From: CAIXSC01 sp046349855
GTDB taxonomy: Bacteria; Planctomycetota; Planctomycetia; Pirellulales; Pirellulaceae
Direction: 5' to 3'
Assembly (NCBI GenBank): GCA_046349855.1
Contig: JAXMBM010000030.1
Location: forward strand, 23,210-87,209
Length of the DNA: 64,000 bases
Part shown: one piece after another, positions 41,387-49,549 of the stretch
How the letters are laid out: the number at the start of each line of letters is the position of its first letter
How positions within the stretch are numbered: the first letter of the stretch is position 1
Notes under the pieces: generated by a model
Seen by the model: only the letters and a program-made list of their open reading frames with translations
What the model was told of the DNA's origin: nothing
Database searches by the model: none
Program-made: the position numbers and the translations under genes

Positions 41387-44026
41387 CTACTCGCCGCCCC
41401 GTGCCAGGCGTCCCGCGGGGTCCGCCGCCCGGGAGGGACCAGCTCGATGCAGGGCCTGCGACACCATGCGCTGCGTGACCGGTCCGGAAAACGCCAGCGG
41501 CCGGCTGCCGTCCCCGGGGAAAATAACGAGGAAGGGAATCGACGTGCTGGTATGCCCTAAGTCGATCAGCAATTGATCGATGGCGTCGCTGGTCGCATCC
41601 CCTTGAGTCTTGTCGGCCTTGACCACCACGACCTTCTGAGATTCCACCAGCGACAGCGTCTTGCGGGTATTCAGCGCGGTGGCCTCGTTGACCTTGCAGG
41701 TCAAACACCATTCGGCGGTGAAATCGACCAGCACGGTGTTACCGCTGTCGACCAGCTGTTCGATTTCGACTCGCGAGAACGGGCGCCACGGGAGGACCGC
41801 CGTACTCGGCCCCAGAAACACCAGGGAACTCCCTCCCACCACGGCCGCGATCACGGTGGCGATGCCCCAGGCTGCCAGCTTCTGCGCCGTTTCCGCATAC
41901 ACCGGCGTCCGACCAATCCACCAGCAGGCGATCCCCAAGCCCACGAGCAAACCCGTGGTCGCCACCAGATAGTCCTTCTGCAAGAACGTGTAGATGAAGA
42001 CCACGGTTCCCAGCAATACGAAGCCCATGACCTGTTTGAACGTTTCCATCCACACCCCAGGCTTAGGCAGGAATCGCAACAACTGCGGAAACGCACCGAT
42101 CGCCAGGTAGGGAAGCCCCATTCCCAGGCCGAGCGCCAGAAACGTCAGGTAGATGACCGGAGCGGGCTGCTTGGCCGCCCAGGTCAGCGCGGTTCCCATG
42201 AATGGCCCCGTGCAGGGAGTGGCGAGAACTGTCGTCAACGCCCCCTTAAGGAAGGCCCCCAGCGGGCCCTCGTTCTCGGCCGCGTTGGCGGCCGCTCCCG
42301 AGCCGACAAATCCGGGCAGCGGAATCTCCCACACCCCCAGCATGCTCAACGCGAAGACAAACACCACCGCCGCCAGGGCGATATTGAAACCGGTCGACTG
42401 AAACTGCTTGCCCCAGCCAAACTGAAACAGAGCGGCCAGCGTGGCCAGCCACATGAAGACGGCGACCAGGCCCAGGAAGTAGTACAGATTGAGCAGAAAC
42501 ACCTGACGCCGGTTGCCATGCGCCTGATGGACGAAGGCCATGATCTTCAGACCGATGACGGGGAGCACACAGGGCATGAAATTGAGCAGGAAACCGCCCG
42601 CTACGGCCAGCATCAGGACGGTCCCCAGCGTCGTATTCTTGTCGTCCCCCGTAATGACCTCGACGTCGTCCCATTTCCGTGTCCCGGCCGCCTCCGGAGG
42701 AATGTCGCCCCCGGGCTGGCTGGCCGCAGTCGTGGCGGGGGAAGGCGTGCCGCGCTGAGGCGTTCCGACCTCAGCCGTTGCCCCGGGCGCTCCTTCCGCC
42801 AATTTGGCCGCGTGGTTGTAGGTGGACGCGAGGAACGCCAGCGGCACGCGATCCGCAGACTGCCCGGCCCCCTCTCCGACCTCAATCGTCGCCCGGAATT
42901 CCACGCCCGAGGGACGGTCGCACGACGCGGCATCGCACGTCTGGTAGCCCAGGATCCCGCGAATCGTCACCGGTCCCGCCGTGGCATCGCGCGGCACCTG
43001 CAGCGGCACCGTCCAGGTCACGGCTCCTTCATAAAACACGGCGCGCGTCCCGCCCTCGGTCCGCTTTTCCGTGACCGGCTTATCCGCCTCCACGGCCCCC
43101 CGTTTCCACCCAGCCGGCAAGTCGAGTGCGACCAAGGTCCGCTTGTAGGGAGAACCATCTTTCAGGTCCCGCTCGGCCGTCTCGTAGAAGTGCCATTCGC
43201 CATCGGGCGTTCCGGTCAGGGTGAGCGTTACTACCTGGCCTGGCAGCACGTGGCCAGTCGACAGGTAACCAGCAATCTGCGCATGCGACAGGGAACCCTT
43301 GTAGGGCCCCACGCGCCCGGCGAAGGGCGCCGCATCGGCGGCCTTCGCAGGAGCGGGCGACGGTGGATTGGCCGCGGCCCGGTCCGGCTCCGAGACGCCT
43401 GCTGGAGTGGCCGGTGCTGGGGGAGTCGGCGACGCGGCAGTCGTCTGAAAGCCTCGCAGCGGCGCGGCCACCAAAGCGCGCACCGGCAGACAGGCGTCGT
43501 TATCCCGGCAGGTCAAACCCGAGAGCTTGACCTTCAGCTGAAACCCCTCGGCCGACACGCCCGCCGGCAGTCGTGCCGGCGCGGTCCAGACGACGCGGTC
43601 GGCGTGTTCCTCCAGATCGATGCCCGGGTACTCGGGTACCCGACGCTTGGTCGGTGGCCGATCGGGAACGAACGGCCCCAGGACTTCCAGAGCCGGCTGA
43701 GACACGACCTCGATCTTGGTGCGGAGCGGTCCGCCGGGCGGCTGTGTGACCGAATACAAATGCCATTCGGGCGCGATCCGGGCGTCAATCACCAGCACCC
43801 CGGTCGGACCGCCATCGGTCGCGCGGAACACCGCCTGCACCGACAGGGTTTCCCCTTCGCCCAACGCACCCAGTCCGGCCGGTCCAACGCCGGGGGCGGC
43901 CAGATCGGGGAACTCGTCTGCGATGTTCAATTTAGGAGGCGTCTCGTTGGGCGGTTGGGCCAGCGCTCCGGCCATTCCCCCCACCAAACCGATGACCAAG
44001 CAACTCCAACCAACTAGCCAACGCAT
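41387..44026 (-). CDS. dsbD: DsbD-family thiol-disulfide interchange protein
   Basis: 879 aa from ATG 44026 (MRWLVGWSCL), with a signal peptide ending at ALA before Q24. Two DsbD-alpha-like beta-sandwich domains are seen at about residues 50-195 (VIDARIAPEWHLYSVTQPPG) and 240-380 (TLTLTGTPDGEWHFYETAER); most DsbD proteins have one. The CcdA-like membrane domain (about 470-720) carries its Cys pair in NFMPCVLPVIGLK and LATPCTGPFMG. A C-terminal thioredoxin domain has DFTAEWCLTCK (about 767-777). It passes electrons from cytoplasmic thioredoxin across the membrane to extracytoplasmic thiols. Confidence 0.93.
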   Translation of the reverse strand: MRWLVGWSCLVIGLVGGMAGALAQPPNETPPKLNIADEFPDLAAPGVGPAGLGALGEGETLSVQAVFRATDGGPTGVLVIDARIAPEWHLYSVTQPPGGPLRTKIEVVSQPALEVLGPFVPDRPPTKRRVPEYPGIDLEEHADRVVWTAPARLPAGVSAEGFQLKVKLSGLTCRDNDACLPVRALVAAPLRGFQTTAASPTPPAPATPAGVSEPDRAAANPPSPAPAKAADAAPFAGRVGPYKGSLSHAQIAGYLSTGHVLPGQVVTLTLTGTPDGEWHFYETAERDLKDGSPYKRTLVALDLPAGWKRGAVEADKPVTEKRTEGGTRAVFYEGAVTWTVPLQVPRDATAGPVTIRGILGYQTCDAASCDRPSGVEFRATIEVGEGAGQSADRVPLAFLASTYNHAAKLAEGAPGATAEVGTPQRGTPSPATTAASQPGGDIPPEAAGTRKWDDVEVITGDDKNTTLGTVLMLAVAGGFLLNFMPCVLPVIGLKIMAFVHQAHGNRRQVFLLNLYYFLGLVAVFMWLATLAALFQFGWGKQFQSTGFNIALAAVVFVFALSMLGVWEIPLPGFVGSGAAANAAENEGPLGAFLKGALTTVLATPCTGPFMGTALTWAAKQPAPVIYLTFLALGLGMGLPYLAIGAFPQLLRFLPKPGVWMETFKQVMGFVLLGTVVFIYTFLQKDYLVATTGLLVGLGIACWWIGRTPVYAETAQKLAAWGIATVIAAVVGGSSLVFLGPSTAVLPWRPFSRVEIEQLVDSGNTVLVDFTAEWCLTCKVNEATALNTRKTLSLVESQKVVVVKADKTQGDATSDAIDQLLIDLGHTSTSIPFLVIFPGDGSRPLAFSGPVTQRMVSQALHRAGPSRAADPAGRLARGGE

Positions 44027-44091
44027 GGCCCTGCCCCTCTTGCGATGCGAGCTCACTCTCCGGCGTCATTCCTGTCCGAAATTCTAAGCTC

Positions 44092-45126
44092 TCAGCGGGA
44101 GAACGGGAAAGTACAGTTCTCTCGCGGCTGGTCGATCAACCGAGCGAGCCGGTGGGCCCAGTCATTCATACGTTGCTCGACCTGCACCAGATCTCCAAAG
44201 TGAATTTCGTCGACAAACACCCAACGCACCCACTGCAGGCCGGCCAGAAGCACGGCCGACTGGTCGAACGCAGTCAGCAGTTCCTGTTCACCGGGAGCCC
44301 ACGCGCGCCGGCTGGCATAGGCCGCGCAGCCGGCCTGCCAGCCCGCCGGATCGTCGCCGACCAGACTCCCCAGCAGTCGCGCGACATCTCCGGCCGCGGT
44401 GTCGGTCCGCAGAGCGCCATAGTCGATGAGTCCGGTGACGCGATCGCCGGTAAACAGGACGTGGTCATGCCAGATGTCGCGCAGACAGGGAAACAGCGGC
44501 ACGGGAGTGGCGGCCACACGGGCGAGTTCCGCGGCGACACGCGGCACGGCCTGGGGGAACAGGTCGAGCAGGCGCAGGGCCACGGGGGCAAGTACGTGAG
44601 CGGCCGAGTGCCGCAGCACCGCCTCCCGCAAGCGATCCGCCTCTCCATGCAGCAGATGCTGGAGAAGCGCCGACCGATCGGCGAGTCCAGGCGAAGGGCC
44701 GCGGGCGGGGCCGGGCGGAAAGCGGCTCGCCAGTTCGTGGAAGTGGGCCAGGGTTGAGGCCGCGGCCGCCAGTCGGGCCGCGCTGGGAGCCGCGTGGAAG
44801 TCGGCCACTCCGGGAAGCCACGGAGCCACTTCCCAGCTGCGTCCCCCCCGTTCGACAAAGGTGGCGCCTGATCGGGTTTTCAGCGGGGCGGCGATTACGT
44901 CCAGCCCGCAGTCGCGGACAAATCGCAGGAAACGGTGCAACCACGCTCGTCGGGGGGGATTGGGCTGTCCAGGTGGCCAGCGTCGCACCGCGAATCGGCC
45001 GCGGGCTGAGGCTACCTGCCAGACGTCGGCTCCACTGAATCCCGCACGCCCGAGCCACGGCTGCAGGGTCACCTCCCCGGCAAACTCGTCATACTCGGCC
45101 AAGACGGCCGCCAATTCGTGATCCAT
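44092..45126 (-). CDS. aminoglycoside-phosphotransferase-fold kinase
   Basis: 344 aa from ATG 45126 (MDHELAAVLAEY); an in-frame TTG at 45186 would add 20 residues but falls inside an inverted repeat. The APH/homoserine-kinase fold is shown by the catalytic-loop HDHVLFTGD, where the usual HxDxxxxN Asn position is Phe/Thr, and by the metal-binding VTGLIDYGALRTD. The N-lobe is seen as FAVRRWPPGQ (ATP-binding Lys replaced by Arg) and WEVAPWLPG. The fold phosphorylates small molecules such as sugars, choline or drugs. The departures raise the chance of altered activity. Confidence 0.75.
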   Translation of the reverse strand: MDHELAAVLAEYDEFAGEVTLQPWLGRAGFSGADVWQVASARGRFAVRRWPPGQPNPPRRAWLHRFLRFVRDCGLDVIAAPLKTRSGATFVERGGRSWEVAPWLPGVADFHAAPSAARLAAAASTLAHFHELASRFPPGPARGPSPGLADRSALLQHLLHGEADRLREAVLRHSAAHVLAPVALRLLDLFPQAVPRVAAELARVAATPVPLFPCLRDIWHDHVLFTGDRVTGLIDYGALRTDTAAGDVARLLGSLVGDDPAGWQAGCAAYASRRAWAPGEQELLTAFDQSAVLLAGLQWVRWVFVDEIHFGDLVQVEQRMNDWAHRLARLIDQPRENCTFPFSR

Positions 45127-45162
45127 ACTGCCGTTCCATTCGCTACTAGCCGTCACCAGAAA

Positions 45163-45184
45163 GCCCGAGTATCGTAACTCGGGC
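45163..45184. promoter_or_regulatory. 8-bp inverted repeat between divergent genes
   Basis: GCCCGAGT and ACTCGGGC flank ATCGTA. It lies 60 bases before the metalloprotease start and 36 bases before the kinase start. It could be an operator or a leader hairpin; a TATATT at 45194 follows on the plus strand. Confidence 0.4.
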
Positions 45185-45244
45185 AAGCTAGGCTATATTT
45201 GCCGGTTCCGAAAGGCTCCATTCCTTGCTGTCGAGATCATCACC

Positions 45245-47872
45245 ATGAATCGCATCATCCGTTGCGCGGTCGCGCTGCTTTTTGCTCTGGCTGTCGGGCC
45301 GCCATGCGTGTCCGCACAGGAAGGGAAGCCGGCAGCTCCTCCGCACGCCGCCATCCTGAAGGACGCCAAGTCTTTCAGCGGGCTGATGACGGTCTACCAG
45401 AAAGGCCAGAACCTGCTCATCGAGATGGGGCCGGCCGAATACAACAGCGAGTACATTGTGCTCATTTCGATCGCGCGGGGAATCGGCCAGACGCCGCTGC
45501 TGGGAGGTTACTCCTGGGGATTTGGCGACGACTGGGTGTGGAGCTTCCGCAAGATCGACGACAAGGTGCATCTGATTCGCCGTAACGTGCGGTTCCGCGC
45601 TGCGAAGGGGACACCGGAAGCTACCGCGGTCGGCAATGCGTACACCGACAGCGTGTTGTTCAGCCTGCCGATCGTGGCCCAGGGTCCGAGGGGTGGCGAC
45701 CTGGTCGACTTCACTCCCGTATTCATGAGCGACCTGCCGCAGATCTCGCAGGTTCTGCCGGGCTTTGCCTTCGCGCGTGACCGGTCCAACTGGGCGGCGG
45801 TCAAGGCATTTCGCGACAACGTCGAACTCGAAGTCGCGGCGACCTACGCGTCGGGCGGCCAGGCCGAGATCGATACGGTGGCCGATTCCCGAGGCGTGAC
45901 GCTCAACGTCCACTACTCGATCAGCCGCATTCCGCAGACAGCCTACCAGCCGCGACTGGCGGACGACCGAGTTGGCTATTTCCTCACCGTCGTCAAGGAC
46001 TTTTCCAAGCAGAGCGATCGCGATCAATTCGTCCGTTACATTAACCGCTGGCATCTGGAACGTCCGCCGGGAGCGGGTGAAGGTCCGACGCCACCGAAGC
46101 AGCCGGTGATTTTCTGGATCGAGAAGACCGTCCCCTTCAAGTACCGGGCGGCGGTCCGCGATGGAATCGCGGAATGGAACCGCGCGTTTGAGGCCGCCGG
46201 CTGGCTGAACGCCATCGAAGTTCGCCAGCAGCCGGACAACGCGGACTGGGATCCCGAGGACATCAACTACAACACGTTCCGCTGGATCACCTCGAATGCG
46301 GGCTTTGCCATGGGCCCCTCGCGAGTGAATCCGTACACGGGACAGATTCTCGATGCCGACATCATTTTTGACGCGGATTTCCTCACCTTCTGGAAGCAGG
46401 AATTCGAGACCCTCACGGCGACGGCCGCGATGGGCTACGACACAGCCTCGCCGGAGGACGAGACGCCGCTGCAGCGGGCCACTCGCGAGTTTCTCTCGCG
46501 GCATCCCAACGCCGGTCATTGCCTCCTGCGGCACGGGATGTCTCAGCAGTTCGCTTTCGGCTCGGCGGCTGTCTCCGCGGCGGCGCTCGATCCCAAGATG
46601 GCGGCGGAAATGCAGGAGAGACTCATCATGCAGGGACTCAAGGAAGTCACCATGCATGAGGTCGGACACACGCTGGGCCTGCGGCACAATTTCAAGGCCA
46701 GCAAGTGGCGGAGCCTGCGTGACATGAACGATCCGGCCAAGGCGCAGGAGCCGCTGGTCGCATCGGTCATGGATTACAGCCCCGCCAATCTGGTTCCCAA
46801 GGATTGGAAGCAAGGGGACTACTATGCCACGCGGCTCGGCCCGTACGACATCTGGGCCATTCAGTATGGCTACACGCCGTTCGGCGGCGGCACGATGGGC
46901 GAGGTGGGAGAACTCAAGAAGCTGGCCGCGCGCAGCGGCGAACCGGCTTTGCAGTACGCGACCGACGAAGACACGACGGCGTCCGCGCCCGATCCGGACT
47001 CGAACCGCTTCGACCTGGGAAGCGATCCGATCGAATACGCCAAGACGCGGGCTCAGCTGGTGACCGAGCTGCTTCCGGGGATCGTCGATCGCATGGTGAA
47101 GGATGGTGACGACTATACCCAGGCCCGCCGGGCCGTGAGTGTCCTGCTCTCGCAGCAGGGACAGGCGATGACCTTCGCCGCTCGGCAGGTGGGTGGCTTG
47201 CAGACCAGCCGCAGCCACAAAGGGGACAAGGAAGGTCGGCCGCCGTTTGCCGTCATCGATCCCAAGCTGCAGCGGCAGGCCCTGGAACTCGTCGAGCAAC
47301 AGGTGTTGAGCGATAAGTCCTATCCTCTGCCGCCCGACCTGCTGAATCGCCTGGGTGCGACCGCCTGGAGTCACTGGGGGATTCGTTCCACCGGACGCAA
47401 GGACTATTCGCTCCATGATGTGGTCCTGCAGTGGCAGGATATGGTGCTGGGCCAGTTGCTGTCCCCGACAACGCTGAGTCGCCTCCATGACGCCGAGCTG
47501 CGAGTTCCGGCGGACCAGGATGCCCTCACGACCGCGGAGCTGATCGAGCGGGTCACCAAGGCGGTGTTCTCGGAAGTCGATACCGTGAAGGAAGGCGACT
47601 TCAACAACCGCAAACCGGCGATCAGCAGTTTGCGACGGAATCTGCAGCGTTCCTACCTCCGCCGCTTGTCCAGTCTGGCGCTGGGCAAATCGGGAGCACC
47701 GGACGACTGCCAGACGATCGCCTACGCCGAGCTCAGTTCGCTCGCAGCCCGCATCGACCAGATGCTCAAGAGCAACGTGAAGCTCGACAGCTACTCGCGG
47801 GCCCATCTCCAGGAGACGGCGAGCCGTGTCCAGAAGGTGCTGGACGCCCGGATTACGGTCGCCACGCCGTAA
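45245..47872 (+). CDS. exported zinc-dependent metalloprotease of the DUF5117/DUF4953 type
   Basis: 875 aa. The signal peptide is CAVALLFALAVGPPCVSA before Q26. The N-terminal half (DUF5117/5118-like) contains YNSEYIVLISIARGIGQTPL and VWSFRKIDDKVHLIRRN. The catalytic domain has the metzincin motif HEVGHTLGLRH with zinc ligands His471, His475, His481 and general base Glu472, followed by the Met-turn candidate VASVMDYSPAN. The C-terminal half is helical. The family is common in Bacteroidetes and Planctomycetes; substrates are unknown. ATG 45245 gives a proper signal peptide. It is divergent from the kinase at 45126. Confidence 0.9.
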   Translation: MNRIIRCAVALLFALAVGPPCVSAQEGKPAAPPHAAILKDAKSFSGLMTVYQKGQNLLIEMGPAEYNSEYIVLISIARGIGQTPLLGGYSWGFGDDWVWSFRKIDDKVHLIRRNVRFRAAKGTPEATAVGNAYTDSVLFSLPIVAQGPRGGDLVDFTPVFMSDLPQISQVLPGFAFARDRSNWAAVKAFRDNVELEVAATYASGGQAEIDTVADSRGVTLNVHYSISRIPQTAYQPRLADDRVGYFLTVVKDFSKQSDRDQFVRYINRWHLERPPGAGEGPTPPKQPVIFWIEKTVPFKYRAAVRDGIAEWNRAFEAAGWLNAIEVRQQPDNADWDPEDINYNTFRWITSNAGFAMGPSRVNPYTGQILDADIIFDADFLTFWKQEFETLTATAAMGYDTASPEDETPLQRATREFLSRHPNAGHCLLRHGMSQQFAFGSAAVSAAALDPKMAAEMQERLIMQGLKEVTMHEVGHTLGLRHNFKASKWRSLRDMNDPAKAQEPLVASVMDYSPANLVPKDWKQGDYYATRLGPYDIWAIQYGYTPFGGGTMGEVGELKKLAARSGEPALQYATDEDTTASAPDPDSNRFDLGSDPIEYAKTRAQLVTELLPGIVDRMVKDGDDYTQARRAVSVLLSQQGQAMTFAARQVGGLQTSRSHKGDKEGRPPFAVIDPKLQRQALELVEQQVLSDKSYPLPPDLLNRLGATAWSHWGIRSTGRKDYSLHDVVLQWQDMVLGQLLSPTTLSRLHDAELRVPADQDALTTAELIERVTKAVFSEVDTVKEGDFNNRKPAISSLRRNLQRSYLRRLSSLALGKSGAPDDCQTIAYAELSSLAARIDQMLKSNVKLDSYSRAHLQETASRVQKVLDARITVATP

Positions 47873-47940
47873 CTTGGCCCTCCTTTGAATCCCAGGCCGC
47901 CCGCGGTCGGCGCGGGCGGTCGCGGCATGGAAGTCCGAAC

Positions 47941-48288
47941 ATGAAGCTCATCCTGGCCGTCATTCAGCCCACCAAACTCAAGGCCGTGCGCGAAGCGCTG
48001 GCCACGATCGAGGTTGAGCGGCTCACGGTGCTCGACGCACAAGGTTATGCTCGCCAGCTCGGACAGCCGGCGCATTTTCGCGGAGCCGAATACAAGGCGA
48101 ATCTGTTGCGCAAGATTGTGCTCGAGATCGCCGTCAACGACGACTTTCTGGAGCGGACCATCGAAGCCGTAACCAGCGTCGCTCGTTCGGGTGCCGAGGG
48201 GAATATTGGCGACGGCAAGATCTTTGTCCTGCCGCTCGACGAATGTTGCCAGATCGGCGGCACGCTGCGCGGTAAAGGGGCGATCTGA
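47941..48288 (+). CDS. PII-family nitrogen regulatory protein lacking Tyr51
   Basis: 115 aa; ATG 47941 follows GGAAG. PII trimers sense ATP/ADP and 2-oxoglutarate and control nitrogen or carbon metabolism proteins through the T-loop. The C-terminal signature GNIGDGKIFVLPLDEC is intact, and the T-loop end FRGAEYKANLLRKI is clear. The uridylylated Tyr51 of the canonical ELYRGAEY is Phe (AHFRGAEY), and the preceding RQKGHTE reads RQLGQPA. Uridylylation at that site is therefore impossible. No amtB or glnA is adjacent; the metalloprotease precedes it by 68 bases. Confidence 0.93.
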   Translation: MKLILAVIQPTKLKAVREALATIEVERLTVLDAQGYARQLGQPAHFRGAEYKANLLRKIVLEIAVNDDFLERTIEAVTSVARSGAEGNIGDGKIFVLPLDECCQIGGTLRGKGAI

Positions 48289-48520
48289 ACACGGTGCTGG
48301 AGTGGACCGGCGTCGTTCGCCGGGACCACTCGGCTCGACCGACCACGACGCTGAATTCACTCGGACCGCGGAACTGTCCCCGCGAACCTCATCCCCCCCG
48401 CACCGTTCCCCCCACATGGTATTTCTGGGGGAAAAGCCGTTGCAATGCGCGCGGAACGCTCAATAATCGCGGGCAGAATCCGCCAGCGGACGGTGTTTGT
48501 CGCAGCTTGCGGACCAGCCC

Positions 48521-49549
48521 ATGACCCGTCGGTTCATGCCTGCGCCTTACTCGATGATCGATACTGCTACCGTGCGCCGGCGTCTGTCGCGCTATCGCAC
48601 TCCCGACAACGCCCGGGCCGCATGGCAGCTCGTCAACACTCTGGTACCACTCGCCATCGTGTGGTGGGCCATGTATCAGTTGCTCTCCTGGTCGTGGCTG
48701 GCGGCCTGGCTGCTGTCGCCATTGGCCGCGGGCCTGGTTCTGCGAGCCTTTGTGCTGCACCATGACTGCGGCCATGGCTGCTTCTTTTCCTCGCGACACG
48801 CCAACGACATCACCGGCTTCTGCCTCAGCCTGTTGTTCCTCACGCCCTTTCATCGCTGGCGCCGCAGCCACCTGCTCCACCATGCCAGCTCCGGCAACCT
48901 GGAGGCTCGCGGTGAAGGGGACATTCCCACGCTGACGGTGAGCGAATACGAGGCGTTGCCCCGTTCCAGACAACTCGCGTACCGAATTCTCCGCCACCCG
49001 TGCGTGCTGCTGGGGATTCTGCCACTGGTCTATTTTGTCGTGGTCGAGCGCTTCTGGTTCCACATCGATCCGCGTTGGCGGCGGGAACGGTGGAGTTCCC
49101 TGATCACGACTGCATTGGCGGTGGCCCTGCTGTACCTGGTTGCCCGCTGGATCGGCTGGCAGGCGTTGCTCTTGATTTACCTGCCCACGGCCATGCTGGC
49201 TGCCTCGGCGGGGATGTGGCTGTTTCTGGTTCAGCATCATTTTCCCCACGCCTATTTTCGCCCGGACCGCCGGTGGCAGTTTTCCGATGCGGCGTTTCTG
49301 GGGAGCTCCTACTACGAGTTGCCAGCAATTCTCAACTGGTTCTCGGCCGACATCGGTATCCATCATCTGCATCACTTCGACAGCCGGATCCCGAACTACC
49401 GGCTGCGCGAGTGCCAGCGCGACAACCCCGACCTGCAGCCGGCCGTACGACTTTCCATCCGCGACAGTCTCGCCTGCGCCCGCCTGGCGCTGTGGGACGA
49501 ACAGCACGAGTGCATGATTGGTTTTTCCCCAAGGAGGACTGCGACATGA
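48521..49549 (+). CDS. membrane fatty acid desaturase
   Basis: 342 aa from ATG 48521; ATGs at 48536 and 48554 are alternatives. It is a diiron desaturase with three His boxes: HDCGH (residues 81-85), HRWRRSHLLHH (about 111-121) and a distal IGIHHLHHFD. Four to six hydrophobic segments lie around them. It resembles the delta-12 acyl-lipid type that introduces cis double bonds into membrane acyl chains, though carotenoid or other substrates are possible. Its TGA overlaps the ATG of the alpha-amylase gene (ATGA at 49546-49549), so the two are translationally coupled. Confidence 0.9.
   Translation: MTRRFMPAPYSMIDTATVRRRLSRYRTPDNARAAWQLVNTLVPLAIVWWAMYQLLSWSWLAAWLLSPLAAGLVLRAFVLHHDCGHGCFFSSRHANDITGFCLSLLFLTPFHRWRRSHLLHHASSGNLEARGEGDIPTLTVSEYEALPRSRQLAYRILRHPCVLLGILPLVYFVVVERFWFHIDPRWRRERWSSLITTALAVALLYLVARWIGWQALLLIYLPTAMLAASAGMWLFLVQHHFPHAYFRPDRRWQFSDAAFLGSSYYELPAILNWFSADIGIHHLHHFDSRIPNYRLRECQRDNPDLQPAVRLSIRDSLACARLALWDEQHECMIGFSPRRTAT

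Noticed and set aside
41573..44017. 814-codon plus-strand frame opposite dsbD
   Set aside because: Antisense artefact; the minus strand has the DsbD, CcdA and thioredoxin motifs.
45188..47806. 872-codon minus-strand frame opposite the metalloprotease
   Set aside because: Arg/Val/Gln-rich antisense frame without motifs; the plus strand carries a signal peptide and the HExxHxxGxxH motif.
48407..48435. C5/G5 hairpin (CCCCC...GGGGG) as terminator of the PII gene
   Set aside because: The stem is only five pairs with a 13-base loop and no T-tract on either strand.
49000..49545. N-terminal extension of the amylase frame back to 49000
   Set aside because: It overlaps the desaturase gene in another frame and lacks coding character; ATG 49546 has a perfect Shine-Dalgarno sequence.
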